A stretch of 18,752 nt of DNA from JAIXWP01 sp049318685 (GTDB taxonomy: Bacteria > Bacteroidota > Bacteroidia > Flavobacteriales_D > Sanyastnellaceae): the NCBI GenBank assembly GCA_049318685.1, contig JBMOFW010000034.1, forward strand, positions 1 to 18,752. The letters run 5' to 3'. Position numbers and translations under genes: made by a program. Each line of letters begins with the position of its first letter. Positions within the stretch are counted from its first letter, which is position 1. The notes beneath the pieces were generated by a model. The model ran no database searches and was not told the DNA's origin. It saw nothing but the letters and a program-made list of their open reading frames with translations. Below are positions 1 through 7,200 of the stretch, piece after piece.

Positions 1-2839
1 TTTTAAGTCCTGTTCGGGATTTGGGTTGGTTAATGCCAATTCCATTATCTTCTACGCAAAGCAAAAGTTGGTTGTTTTCTGTTTTGATGAAAATTCTCAC
101 CTCCGTTGCTTTGGCGTGTTTAACAACGTTATTGAGCGCTTCTTTGTAGATGAGGAAAATATTTCTTCTTTGGAGGGAGGAGAGGTTGACATCTTGTAGA
201 ATTTCATCTTTGAAATGAAGCACTAAGTTTGTATTTTCAAGAAATCCATTTCCATAAAAGTGGAGGTACGCCGAAAGATCAGAAGTACTGTCATACCCCG
301 GATTCAATGCCCATATGATTTGATCGGCTTTTTGTCTAAGGCCACCGGCGTTGAAAATAATTTTGTCTGCAATGTTTCGTTGCGATTGCGGTTCGTCGTC
401 TTGTTTCAGACGTTCAGCAAGCAAAGCGATTCTTGTCAGATCAGCGCCGACATCATCGTGCAAATCCACGGAAATTCTTTCTCTTTCGGCCTTGACAGTG
501 GTGATTTGACGAAGCTGGAGTATTCGATTTCGGTAGTATAGGTAAGTAAGCGTACCGATGACAATGAAAAAGATGAATATAAGACCTATATAAAACCAAG
601 TTGTTTTCCAAAATGGAGCGGTAATGTTGACGAGAACGGTTTGCGGCTTTGACCAATCGGCGCCGAATATTTGAGACCGAATGTTTATTCGGTGATCACC
701 AAATGGTAGATTGTTGAGGGACAGGTTTCGCGCATGAAGGGTTTGCCAATTTTCATCTGAATCAATGGAATATTGAAAGACCACATTGATGTTGTGGTTC
801 ATCGAAATTGTCGAGAATTCGATGAGTAAGTTGTTGTTTAAATAGTCGATTTGAATGGGCTTATTTCCAAAAACTTTTCCCCACGTGCCTGATATTTGGC
901 GGATATAGGTATTGGAAATAGCCGGAACGAGCATGGACTTTGTTTTTGGAATTCTAATCAAGCCATGATTTGTAGCGGCATAGATGGCACGATCGTCAAC
1001 ATATGTGTCCCGCACATCCATGTTTCTGAGCCCTTCATTCTCTCCATAAGTCAACACTTGTGCGACACTATAGTCAGGGTTTAGTGTAATTTTTTTTAAC
1101 CCCTTATTTGTTCCGCACCACAAGGTATCGCCATCGATGGAAAAACTGCGAATAAGATCTATTTGCAATTCACTTTGATAATCAATTGTCCTGATTAATT
1201 TATAGTCTCGATAAAAAAGTATACCATTATTTTCTGTGGCCAACACCATGGTGTGGTCTTCGCTTTGGTTGATATCAAGGCAGCGATAGGGGGTGATTTT
1301 AAGCGTTTCCGGAATAGCGGATTTTGGATTAGTAATCACGTAGGTTCCTTCAAGTGAAGAGACCCAAACTTTATTGTGTTTATCGCAACAAACAGAGAAA
1401 CCTCTTTTTCCGATAAGCGCATTGCTGAAAGTACATTCATAGGACATGTCATATGTATCCCAATAGGCTAGGCCGGAAGCTGTAGGAAACCATAGGACAT
1501 TTTGTTCATCGATGGCGAAATCTTTTGCGCCCATCCACACTTTTAATTTTTCGCGAGTAAAAATAGTGAGATCACTTCTTGTTCCATCTGGGTGGATAAC
1601 GATCATGCGGTCGTCTAGTCCTAAGACAATGTCTTTTTTGGCTGTTTCAATTATGTTTGTCAGGCGCACATCAGGCACCTCGTCCATAAGTTGCTTGGTA
1701 AAAGACAGGTCATTTAATTTGTATATACCGAGCCATGCCCCGTTTTCGCCCCAAAGAAGTTCATTGTTGGAAGAGTGCCAAACCGAGTGTGTCTCCAGAT
1801 CTTCATCCTGAGTTGTTTTGCCGATGAAAGAAATATTACGGGAATTTGCATTCCAAAGAAATACGCCCTTTCCTCGAGTACAGAACCAGATATTGCTGTT
1901 TTTATCTTCTAAAGCGCTATTGACTCGTGTATTTGAAAGTAGCCGAACTTTTTGGTTAGTAGAATGGTCGAATGTTTCAACAGAATAGTCATTGCCAATC
2001 ATGAAAACAGCATCATTCTTCGTCATGATGTATCGCGCCAATGGTTTGTTGAATGTAAAAATCAGTTGAATGCTGTCATTTTCAATTTCGTATACATTGT
2101 TTCGCTCAGTGTAAAATGTAGCATTCGATTTACTTTCGTAATTGAAAATATTGTAAAAAAAGAACCGAAGGTCTTTTTTTGGGGTAAGGGTTTTTTGCGT
2201 GTAGTCGTACTTGTATACTTTGTCGTTGAAGTATACGAAAAGTGAGCTATCGATTGCGCTGTGTATGGGATAGGCCGCGTGCTGTGTGCTTAGTATAACC
2301 GGGTTGAATTTTGATTTTGTAGGAAGCTCGAAATGCGTCACGTTGAAGGCCGTGTCAACGAGTGTGATAAATTGCCCTTGGGAGGAGAACCACAGGTTTC
2401 CAAAATAGTCTTCGAACAAACTCACGGTAGCGCGCGGTGTGACACATTTTTCGAGTCGGGGATCATTCTTTTTATTGTAGATAGTGCCATCCAAGTAATA
2501 GCACAGTTCGCCATTCAGGGTTAGGAACCACACTCTTTTTTTGCTGTCAGTGAAGATCTTGAGGATTTCGTTGTCCGTCAGCCCGTCATTTGTGGTGAAA
2601 TTGTCGAAGTAATATCCATCGTAGCGAGAAACACCGTGATCAGAACCAAACCAAAGAAAGCCTTGATCATCCTCACAAGCGTGATATACGATTGAGCTTG
2701 GCAACCCATCGCTGACATCGAAATTTCGGAAACCGATGAGCTGGCCCCATGAAGAAAGGGTTAATGTGTTGATTGTCAGAATCAACGATGCAAGTCGGAG
2801 GAGGCTCATGCGATGTGAAGTTAGAGAAAATTTTCCCAT
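1..2839 (-). CDS. Sensor histidine kinase with two-component-regulator propeller and Y_Y_Y domain (3' end outside window)
   Basis: This frame is open from the ATG at 2839 to the left edge, about 946 codons with no stop, so the gene is partial at its C terminus. The start gives MGKFSLTSHR and then a hydrophobic signal peptide; a second in-frame ATG at 2809 (MSLLRLASL) is equally good as a signal-peptide start. Propeller-type repeats follow (for example DDQGFLWFGSDHGVSRYDG near residues 58-76, and EDYFGNLWF). A Y_Y_Y domain lies at about 655-745 and a TM helix at about 748-769. The HisKA_3 dimerisation helix (ERERISVDLHDDVG) has phospho-acceptor His794. The HATPase N box is EALNNVVKHA (Asn903/904) and the G1 box is EDNGIGI (Asp931). 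The sequence ends just before the later ATPase motifs. Family knowledge: such proteins sense periplasmic ligands and phosphorylate a NarL- or LytR-type regulator. No regulator is in view, and the ligand is unknown. Confidence 0.93.
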   Translation of the reverse strand, partial: MGKFSLTSHRMSLLRLASLILTINTLTLSSWGQLIGFRNFDVSDGLPSSIVYHACEDDQGFLWFGSDHGVSRYDGYYFDNFTTNDGLTDNEILKIFTDSKKRVWFLTLNGELCYYLDGTIYNKKNDPRLEKCVTPRATVSLFEDYFGNLWFSSQGQFITLVDTAFNVTHFELPTKSKFNPVILSTQHAAYPIHSAIDSSLFVYFNDKVYKYDYTQKTLTPKKDLRFFFYNIFNYESKSNATFYTERNNVYEIENDSIQLIFTFNKPLARYIMTKNDAVFMIGNDYSVETFDHSTNQKVRLLSNTRVNSALEDKNSNIWFCTRGKGVFLWNANSRNISFIGKTTQDEDLETHSVWHSSNNELLWGENGAWLGIYKLNDLSFTKQLMDEVPDVRLTNIIETAKKDIVLGLDDRMIVIHPDGTRSDLTIFTREKLKVWMGAKDFAIDEQNVLWFPTASGLAYWDTYDMSYECTFSNALIGKRGFSVCCDKHNKVWVSSLEGTYVITNPKSAIPETLKITPYRCLDINQSEDHTMVLATENNGILFYRDYKLIRTIDYQSELQIDLIRSFSIDGDTLWCGTNKGLKKITLNPDYSVAQVLTYGENEGLRNMDVRDTYVDDRAIYAATNHGLIRIPKTKSMLVPAISNTYIRQISGTWGKVFGNKPIQIDYLNNNLLIEFSTISMNHNINVVFQYSIDSDENWQTLHARNLSLNNLPFGDHRINIRSQIFGADWSKPQTVLVNITAPFWKTTWFYIGLIFIFFIVIGTLTYLYYRNRILQLRQITTVKAERERISVDLHDDVGADLTRIALLAERLKQDDEPQSQRNIADKIIFNAGGLRQKADQIIWALNPGYDSTSDLSAYLHFYGNGFLENTNLVLHFKDEILQDVNLSSLQRRNIFLIYKEALNNVVKHAKATEVRIFIKTENNQLLLCVEDNGIGINQPKSRTGLK

Positions 2840-2854
2840 TACCCAACCTTTTTG

Positions 2855-2897
2855 AAATGAGTTACGTGATTTGTTTTGTAACCAAAAATTTAATCAT
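2855..2897 (+). promoter_or_regulatory. Weak Bacteroidetes-type promoter candidate for the T9SS cargo gene
   Basis: TTTG at 2851-2854 and TTGTTTTG at 2871-2878 (one mismatch to the TAnnTTTG -7 consensus) are separated by 16 bases, slightly shorter than usual. The ATG lies 20 bases downstream at 2898. The region is only 58 bp long between two divergent genes, so any promoter for the sensor kinase must also lie here, but I see no good minus-strand match. Treat as tentative. Confidence 0.25.
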
Positions 2898-3839
2898 ATG
2901 AAAAAAACAATCTTACTTTTCGCACTTATTGTTTCACAAGCCGTTGCGGCACTGGCAACTGAGGTGAATGTAAACACCACCTTGAATGGCGCAGGAGCCG
3001 GCATAGAGGTAACGATTTACGAGATCGTGTATAATCCGGCCACGATGGATTCAACCATGAATGTGTTTTGTACAACTACAACCAACGAAGATGGATTAGC
3101 TTCTTGTTCAGGCAATACAGATGCTTCATCAGGCTATTTTGCTGTGTTTTTTACAAATTGTGAAGGCAATGCCGTTTATTATGAATTCTATTTTGATGCT
3201 GCTTTTTTAACCACGTTTGCTTTTGCTGCGGAATATTGTCCGGAAGAAGTCGTGCAAGATTGCGGAATTCAGTTCTTTGTGGATTCGTTAAGCAGTGATC
3301 CGTTTAATGTTGTTTTGCAAGCAGCATGGACTGGCAATCCGATAAGCTTTGCATGGTCATTTGGAGATGGCGGCACAAGCAGTGAAGCTTATCCATCGTA
3401 TACCTATGCCACTACCGGCGATTATAATGTTTGCCTTACCATTGCGAATGAAGAGGGCTGTGAAGTGACGCAGTGCGTGATGATTTCAATTAACTCGGAC
3501 GGTATCTTGGGTGGTAGCGCTCAACAAGCATTCACCTTGAATGTGGTAGAAGGACAATTGTTGGCGGTGGCAGATCAAAATGAAGACGCCACAATGAGCG
3601 TATATCCCAACCCAACTGCCGATCAGGCACGAGTGATCATTAATGGTAAGTTGGTTGGAAAAGCTGACGTTTGTGTGTATTCCATTTCCGGTCAGCAAAT
3701 TTCACGGGAAACAAAGGCTATTAGCGGTAATCAAGCTTTGGTTGATGTAGATTTGAGTAATTATCAAGCGGGCTTATATATGGTAAAAGTGGTGTTTGAA
3801 AACGGGTCTTCCGTTTCTCAAAGCATCATTAAAAAATAA
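2898..3839 (+). CDS. Secreted PKD-domain protein with T9SS type A C-terminal sorting domain
   Basis: The product is 313 aa. I chose the ATG at 2898 because it opens directly into a signal peptide (MKKTILLFALIVSQAVAALA); the longer frame back to 2871 needs a TTG start and adds residues before the signal. After a beta-rich N-terminal domain (about 22-115, with several Cys) there is a PKD-like domain at about 124-198, with the hallmark FAWSFGDGGTSS followed by YTYATTGDYNVCLTI. The C-terminal 80 residues (YPNPTADQARV, then VYSISGQ, then LSNYQAGLYMVKV and a final SIIKK) match the type A T9SS sorting domain, which directs export across the outer membrane and cleavage. The role of the mature protein is unknown; PKD domains usually support adhesion or carbohydrate and protein binding. 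The gene stands alone between a divergent sensor kinase and a terminator. Confidence 0.9.
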   Translation: MKKTILLFALIVSQAVAALATEVNVNTTLNGAGAGIEVTIYEIVYNPATMDSTMNVFCTTTTNEDGLASCSGNTDASSGYFAVFFTNCEGNAVYYEFYFDAAFLTTFAFAAEYCPEEVVQDCGIQFFVDSLSSDPFNVVLQAAWTGNPISFAWSFGDGGTSSEAYPSYTYATTGDYNVCLTIANEEGCEVTQCVMISINSDGILGGSAQQAFTLNVVEGQLLAVADQNEDATMSVYPNPTADQARVIINGKLVGKADVCVYSISGQQISRETKAISGNQALVDVDLSNYQAGLYMVKVVFENGSSVSQSIIKK

Positions 3840-3862
3840 TAGGGTGAAACCAAATTTTCAAG

Positions 3863-3897
3863 ACACCGGTCTTCGATTGTGAAGATCGGTGTTTTTG
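3863..3897 (+). terminator. Intrinsic terminator after the T9SS cargo gene
   Basis: A 12-bp stem ACACCGGTCTTC / GAAGATCGGTGT (3863-3874 and 3881-3892, with one G-U pair) closes a 6-base loop and is followed by a T tract, a GAG interruption and a second T tract. It begins 24 bases after the stop codon at 3839. The start codon of the ECF sigma gene at 3905 lies only 8 bases beyond it. Confidence 0.85.
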
Positions 3898-3904
3898 AGT
3901 TTTT

Positions 3905-4465
3905 ATGCTCCAACCAAGCCATGACATAATTGAAAAGTGTAAATCACGTGATCGGGCGAGCCTTGAATGGCTGTATGATCAGGTGATGCCCATGTGGTTG
4001 GGGATGAGCGGACGGTATTTCAACAACAAGGAAGACCGCCATCATGTTGCGAATAGTGCATTCATGAAATTAGTGGACAGTTTAAAGAAATACGAAGGCA
4101 GTGGGTCGTTTGAGGCGTGGTGCCGCCGAATCATGAGTAACACCATCATTGACGAATATCGAAAACAAAAGAATTGGCGCTCCGGTGTTCAGTTGAAAGA
4201 AGGCTACCAAGATGCAGACATTGCTGATCAAGTGTATAGTGATGCTGAGCAAAAACTTTCAAATGAAGATCTCGAGGAAATGATTTTGAGTTTACCTGTC
4301 GCGACCAGAGGAGTTTTCAACCTTTTCGCGATAGAAGGATATAGTCATGATGAAATTAGCGCCATGACCGGGATTTCGGCAGGAACAAGCAAATGGCATG
4401 TGTCAGAGGCCCGCCGAGTGTTGAAGCAATTGATTGAGAACAAACTGGGGATTAAACCGATTTGA
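3905..4465 (+). CDS. ECF-family RNA polymerase sigma factor
   Basis: The product is 186 aa, the usual ECF length. The sigma-2 region spans about 10-88 (LEWLYDQVMPMWLGMSGRYF, then a DRHHVANSAFMKLV helix and SFEAWCRRIMSNTIIDEYRKQ, the -10 recognition part). The sigma-4 region spans about 121-178 (LPVATRGVFNLFAIEGYSHDEI, then GISAGTSKWHVSEARRVLK, the -35 recognition helix). The start at 3905 is kept because the next in-frame Met residues fall inside sigma region 2. The next gene begins two bases after the stop and encodes a protein with the layout of a dual membrane-spanning anti-sigma factor, so the two probably form a regulatory pair. The sigma factor would direct RNA polymerase to an envelope-related regulon once released; the regulon is not evident here. 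No promoter is visible between the upstream terminator and the start. Confidence 0.92.
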   Translation: MLQPSHDIIEKCKSRDRASLEWLYDQVMPMWLGMSGRYFNNKEDRHHVANSAFMKLVDSLKKYEGSGSFEAWCRRIMSNTIIDEYRKQKNWRSGVQLKEGYQDADIADQVYSDAEQKLSNEDLEEMILSLPVATRGVFNLFAIEGYSHDEISAMTGISAGTSKWHVSEARRVLKQLIENKLGIKPI

Positions 4466-4467
4466 AG

Positions 4468-5889
4468 ATGGATAATCGCATAGATCAACTATTTAAAAGA
4501 CGATTGGGTACCGCTGTGTCTGCGGAGGTTCCGTCGAATAAATCGGCAACTCTTGACGCGTTGGCCAAATCGAAGAGAGGATTTCGTCTTTGGGTGCTTC
4601 TGCCATTGTTGCTTCTGATCGGGGCTGCAGGGTGGGCCGTTTATCATTTTCAACTGAAAAATGAAAACAGTCATCGCGTGGCGGCGACCAAACCAGCACA
4701 AAACGAAACACCTTTAGCGCGTGTTATTTCAAAAAGAGAGTCGAATGGCGAAACGACCGTTTCAAACGGAATTACCGCGACAGATCAGACGATCACAATT
4801 AGTACAGCAACAAAGAAGGAGGCGTTTCATGCAAAGGGCAGCGAAGTGGTTTTTGAGAAAGATATTCGTCGAATAAATGGAGTGTTGAATGAGCAGATGA
4901 TCACCGAATCTGGGAAAGGCCAAGAGGACATTTCTAAGAGCACATCTGCATCTGTTCCAGGAATTTTCGATACTGCCCCCATTCAGTCGGAACTAACCTT
5001 AGACATACCGAATGATCATTCGGTGTCTCCGGTGTGGATGAAGAATGGTGTTTTTGATTTAGATGTGAATCCGAACAGAAGCTTTACCCCATTGAAGACG
5101 CCAACACCTATTTGGACGCTAACTGCACGCGGAATAGTAGGCGGAGCCGTGCCTGTATTCGGTAATGCTGAATCTGTGGGGGGCCAACTTCGTGAAACGT
5201 ACGAGTCGACAGGCTTATCCTATGGAGCCGAATTGGGTATCGAACGAACATTCGGTAAGTGGAGAGTGGGCAGCGGTATTGGCTCGATGACTATTTCAAC
5301 GAAAGTCAACTATCCGTCCATTAACCAAGAAACGGAGATCACAGTTGATTCAACCATGTGGACGACCTTTATCAATACCTATTTTGAAGTGGATTCTACA
5401 TTCAATCCCCTTTTGGGAAATTGGAATTATGACACGACCTATTTTTCAGAATTGGATAGTATTGGTACCGACACGAGTTGGATTGAATTGGCTCAAATAG
5501 CAAACGGCACGCTTCAACGGGCCAACGGACAAACGACCATTTCCGTGATTACCATTCCGCTCCAATTGCAATACAAATTATTTGAAACGGATCGTTTTGG
5601 TTCGTTGCACGCCTTGGGAGGTGTGCAATGGGTATATGCTTATCGCCGTCGCGGATATTATGTGACCCCAGATGGAGAAGGCTTGGTGGGAATTGCAGAA
5701 GATCCCGGATTTAAGCGGATGAATGTGCATTTCAACATCGGGTTGGATTGGCGTTATCCTCTGACAGATCAATTGTTTACTTCCATTCAACCCGTGTTGA
5801 ATTACTCCGTATTGGATTGGCAAAGGGGCTATGACCAACGATTTGTTACTCCAATGTTGAAGTTTGGTTTGGGTTGGCGTCTGAAATAG
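4468..5889 (+). CDS. Putative dual membrane-spanning anti-sigma factor (cytoplasmic head, TM helix, C-terminal beta-barrel)
   Basis: The product is 473 aa from the ATG at 4468, two bases after the sigma stop. A TTG at 4462 overlapping the sigma stop would add two residues and is less likely. Residues 1-36 are charged and presumably cytoplasmic (MDNRIDQLFKRRLG). A strong TM helix occupies about 40-59. A Ser/Thr/Glu-rich low-complexity stretch runs to about 195. Residues 210-473 alternate in beta-barrel style with aromatic girdles and end in FGLGWRLK, a typical outer-membrane beta-signal-like terminus. Established context: Bacteroidetes ECF21-type sigma factors are paired with anti-sigma proteins (Dma class) that span both membranes. 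Immediate adjacency to the ECF gene supports that role. The N-terminal head is very short and shows no recognisable zinc anti-sigma motif, so sigma binding is inferred from architecture and context. Confidence 0.75.
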   Translation: MDNRIDQLFKRRLGTAVSAEVPSNKSATLDALAKSKRGFRLWVLLPLLLLIGAAGWAVYHFQLKNENSHRVAATKPAQNETPLARVISKRESNGETTVSNGITATDQTITISTATKKEAFHAKGSEVVFEKDIRRINGVLNEQMITESGKGQEDISKSTSASVPGIFDTAPIQSELTLDIPNDHSVSPVWMKNGVFDLDVNPNRSFTPLKTPTPIWTLTARGIVGGAVPVFGNAESVGGQLRETYESTGLSYGAELGIERTFGKWRVGSGIGSMTISTKVNYPSINQETEITVDSTMWTTFINTYFEVDSTFNPLLGNWNYDTTYFSELDSIGTDTSWIELAQIANGTLQRANGQTTISVITIPLQLQYKLFETDRFGSLHALGGVQWVYAYRRRGYYVTPDGEGLVGIAEDPGFKRMNVHFNIGLDWRYPLTDQLFTSIQPVLNYSVLDWQRGYDQRFVTPMLKFGLGWRLK

Positions 5890-5898
5890 TTATTTTCG
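5868..5898 (+). promoter_or_regulatory. Candidate promoter of the lipid gene cluster
   Basis: TTTG at 5868-5871 and TATTTTCG at 5891-5898 are separated by 19 bases. This fits the Bacteroidetes -33 TTTG / -7 TAnnTTTG layout with one mismatch in the -7 box. The predicted transcript start would be near 5904, giving a leader of roughly 15 bases before the ATG at 5920. The -33 element lies within the end of the upstream coding region. Read-through from the sigma/anti-sigma unit is also possible, since no terminator with a T tract lies between. Confidence 0.45.
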
Positions 5899-5913
5899 TT
5901 AGAAATAACGAAA
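5894..5913. promoter_or_regulatory. 20-bp inverted repeat overlapping the -7 box: candidate operator or leader hairpin
   Basis: TTTCGTTA (5894-5901) and TAACGAAA (5906-5913) are perfect inverted 8-mers around GAAA. An alternative pairing, GTTATTT (5889-5895) with AAATAAC (5903-5909), uses overlapping bases, so the two folds exclude each other. The repeat covers most of the candidate -7 box and runs into the AAAGG Shine-Dalgarno-like sequence (5911-5915) ahead of the ATG at 5920. It could be a repressor site or an RNA hairpin that hides the ribosome binding site. No terminator T tract follows. Confidence 0.45.
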
Positions 5914-5919
5914 GGCTAT

Positions 5920-7197
5920 ATGGCATTCACCTATCACAAAGCATTGAAGGCGCTTCAGCGCATTGATCAAACACAAGGATTAGACAGTATTCTAGAAAAA
6001 TTAAAAAATCCGCCCTTTCCGGACGCGACGCGTGACAGTTTTCCTATTCGCGAAATGTTTAACGCTTCAGGACGAGCCATGCGATTGGATTTTTTAAAAA
6101 ACGAAACCGGAAAAGAGTTTCCTTTTTTGAATGGATCACAGCGATTAGAAGACTTTGATCAGTTGGCCGGAAACATCGAGAATTTTATTGGCATGTCACA
6201 AGTGCCTACGGGAGTAATCGGTCCGTTGCGGGTGATAGGTACTGCTGCCGAGGGGGATTTCTTTGTACCTCTTGCAACGAGCGAGGGCGCATTGGTAGCA
6301 AGTTATCATCGCGGTGCAAAGGCGACACATTTGGCCGGAGGGGTGCGTTCTGTCTGTCTGACGCAAGGCGTGCAACGCGCGCCGATGTTTCGTTTTAAAG
6401 ACCTTTCCGATCTCGGTAAATTCATCATTTGGTTGTTGCCGCTTGATCAACAGTTTCGCGACATCGTTGCGCAGACCAGTCGTTTTGCGCAATTGGACGA
6501 TATTTCAACCAACATTGAAGGCAATCAACTGACCATTATTTTCAACTATACCACAGGGGATGCCAGCGGTCAAAACATGGTGACCATTTGCACGGATGCT
6601 ATTTGTAAATGGATTATAGAAAATGCCCCTATCAAGCCAGAGTATTGGTTTATTGAAGGCAATTTTTCGGGCGATAAAAAAGCAACGGCCATGTCATTTA
6701 TGAATGTGCGTGGCAAGAAAGTGACCGCAGAAGTGCAGCTTTCGGCCGATATCGTTTCTCAAGTATTGAAAACCACTTCGCGCAAGATGGCTCAGTATTG
6801 GCAATCATCCACTGTGGGTATTATTCAAACAGGAAGCATTGGTGCACAAGGCCATTATGCCAATGGCTTGGCAGCATTGTTTATCGCCACCGGACAGGAC
6901 GCCGCATGTGTATCTGAAGCCGCGGTGGGCATTACGCGCATGGAAGAAACCAGCGATGGTGGATTATATGCAGCGGTTACACTGCCCAATTTAATTGTGG
7001 GCACAGTAGGTGGAGGAACAGGCTTGCCTACGCAACGTGAATGTTTGGAAATGATGGGATGCGCTGGTACAGGCAGTGCACGCAAATATGCTGAAATTGC
7101 TGCAGCACTTGTTCTTGCCGGAGAATTGTCGATTGCGGCAGCGTTGAGTGCGGGTCACTTCACATCGGCTCATCAAAAATTGGGACGTAAATCGTAA
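5920..7197 (+). CDS. Class I-type 3-hydroxy-3-methylglutaryl-CoA reductase-like enzyme
   Basis: The product is 425 aa, soluble, the length of a prokaryotic HMG-CoA reductase catalytic core. Class I landmarks are in order: ENFIGMSQVPTGVIGPL (87-103); PLATSEGALVAS with catalytic Glu122; GNFSGDKKATAMSF with catalytic Lys253; GQDAA with Asp327; GTVGGGTGLPTQRECLEMMG (361-380); and AGELSIAAALSAGHFTSAH with catalytic His418. By family knowledge it would reduce HMG-CoA to mevalonate with NAD(P)H. The usually strict DAMGMN cofactor-site motif reads DASGQN (214-219), and the substitutions may alter cofactor or substrate preference. It is the first gene of a nine-gene block, and no other mevalonate-pathway gene is present. 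It could therefore boost isoprenoid supply for the UbiA step next door, or reduce a related acyl-CoA. Confidence 0.9.
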   Translation: MAFTYHKALKALQRIDQTQGLDSILEKLKNPPFPDATRDSFPIREMFNASGRAMRLDFLKNETGKEFPFLNGSQRLEDFDQLAGNIENFIGMSQVPTGVIGPLRVIGTAAEGDFFVPLATSEGALVASYHRGAKATHLAGGVRSVCLTQGVQRAPMFRFKDLSDLGKFIIWLLPLDQQFRDIVAQTSRFAQLDDISTNIEGNQLTIIFNYTTGDASGQNMVTICTDAICKWIIENAPIKPEYWFIEGNFSGDKKATAMSFMNVRGKKVTAEVQLSADIVSQVLKTTSRKMAQYWQSSTVGIIQTGSIGAQGHYANGLAALFIATGQDAACVSEAAVGITRMEETSDGGLYAAVTLPNLIVGTVGGGTGLPTQRECLEMMGCAGTGSARKYAEIAAALVLAGELSIAAALSAGHFTSAHQKLGRKS

Positions 7198-7200
7198 CAG

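Noticed and set aside
260..2524. Several short plus-strand open frames across the left 2.5 kb
   Set aside because: The minus-strand frame is open without a stop for 2839 bases and encodes a complete series of propeller, Y_Y_Y, HisKA_3 and HATPase motifs, so the plus-strand frames are shadows.
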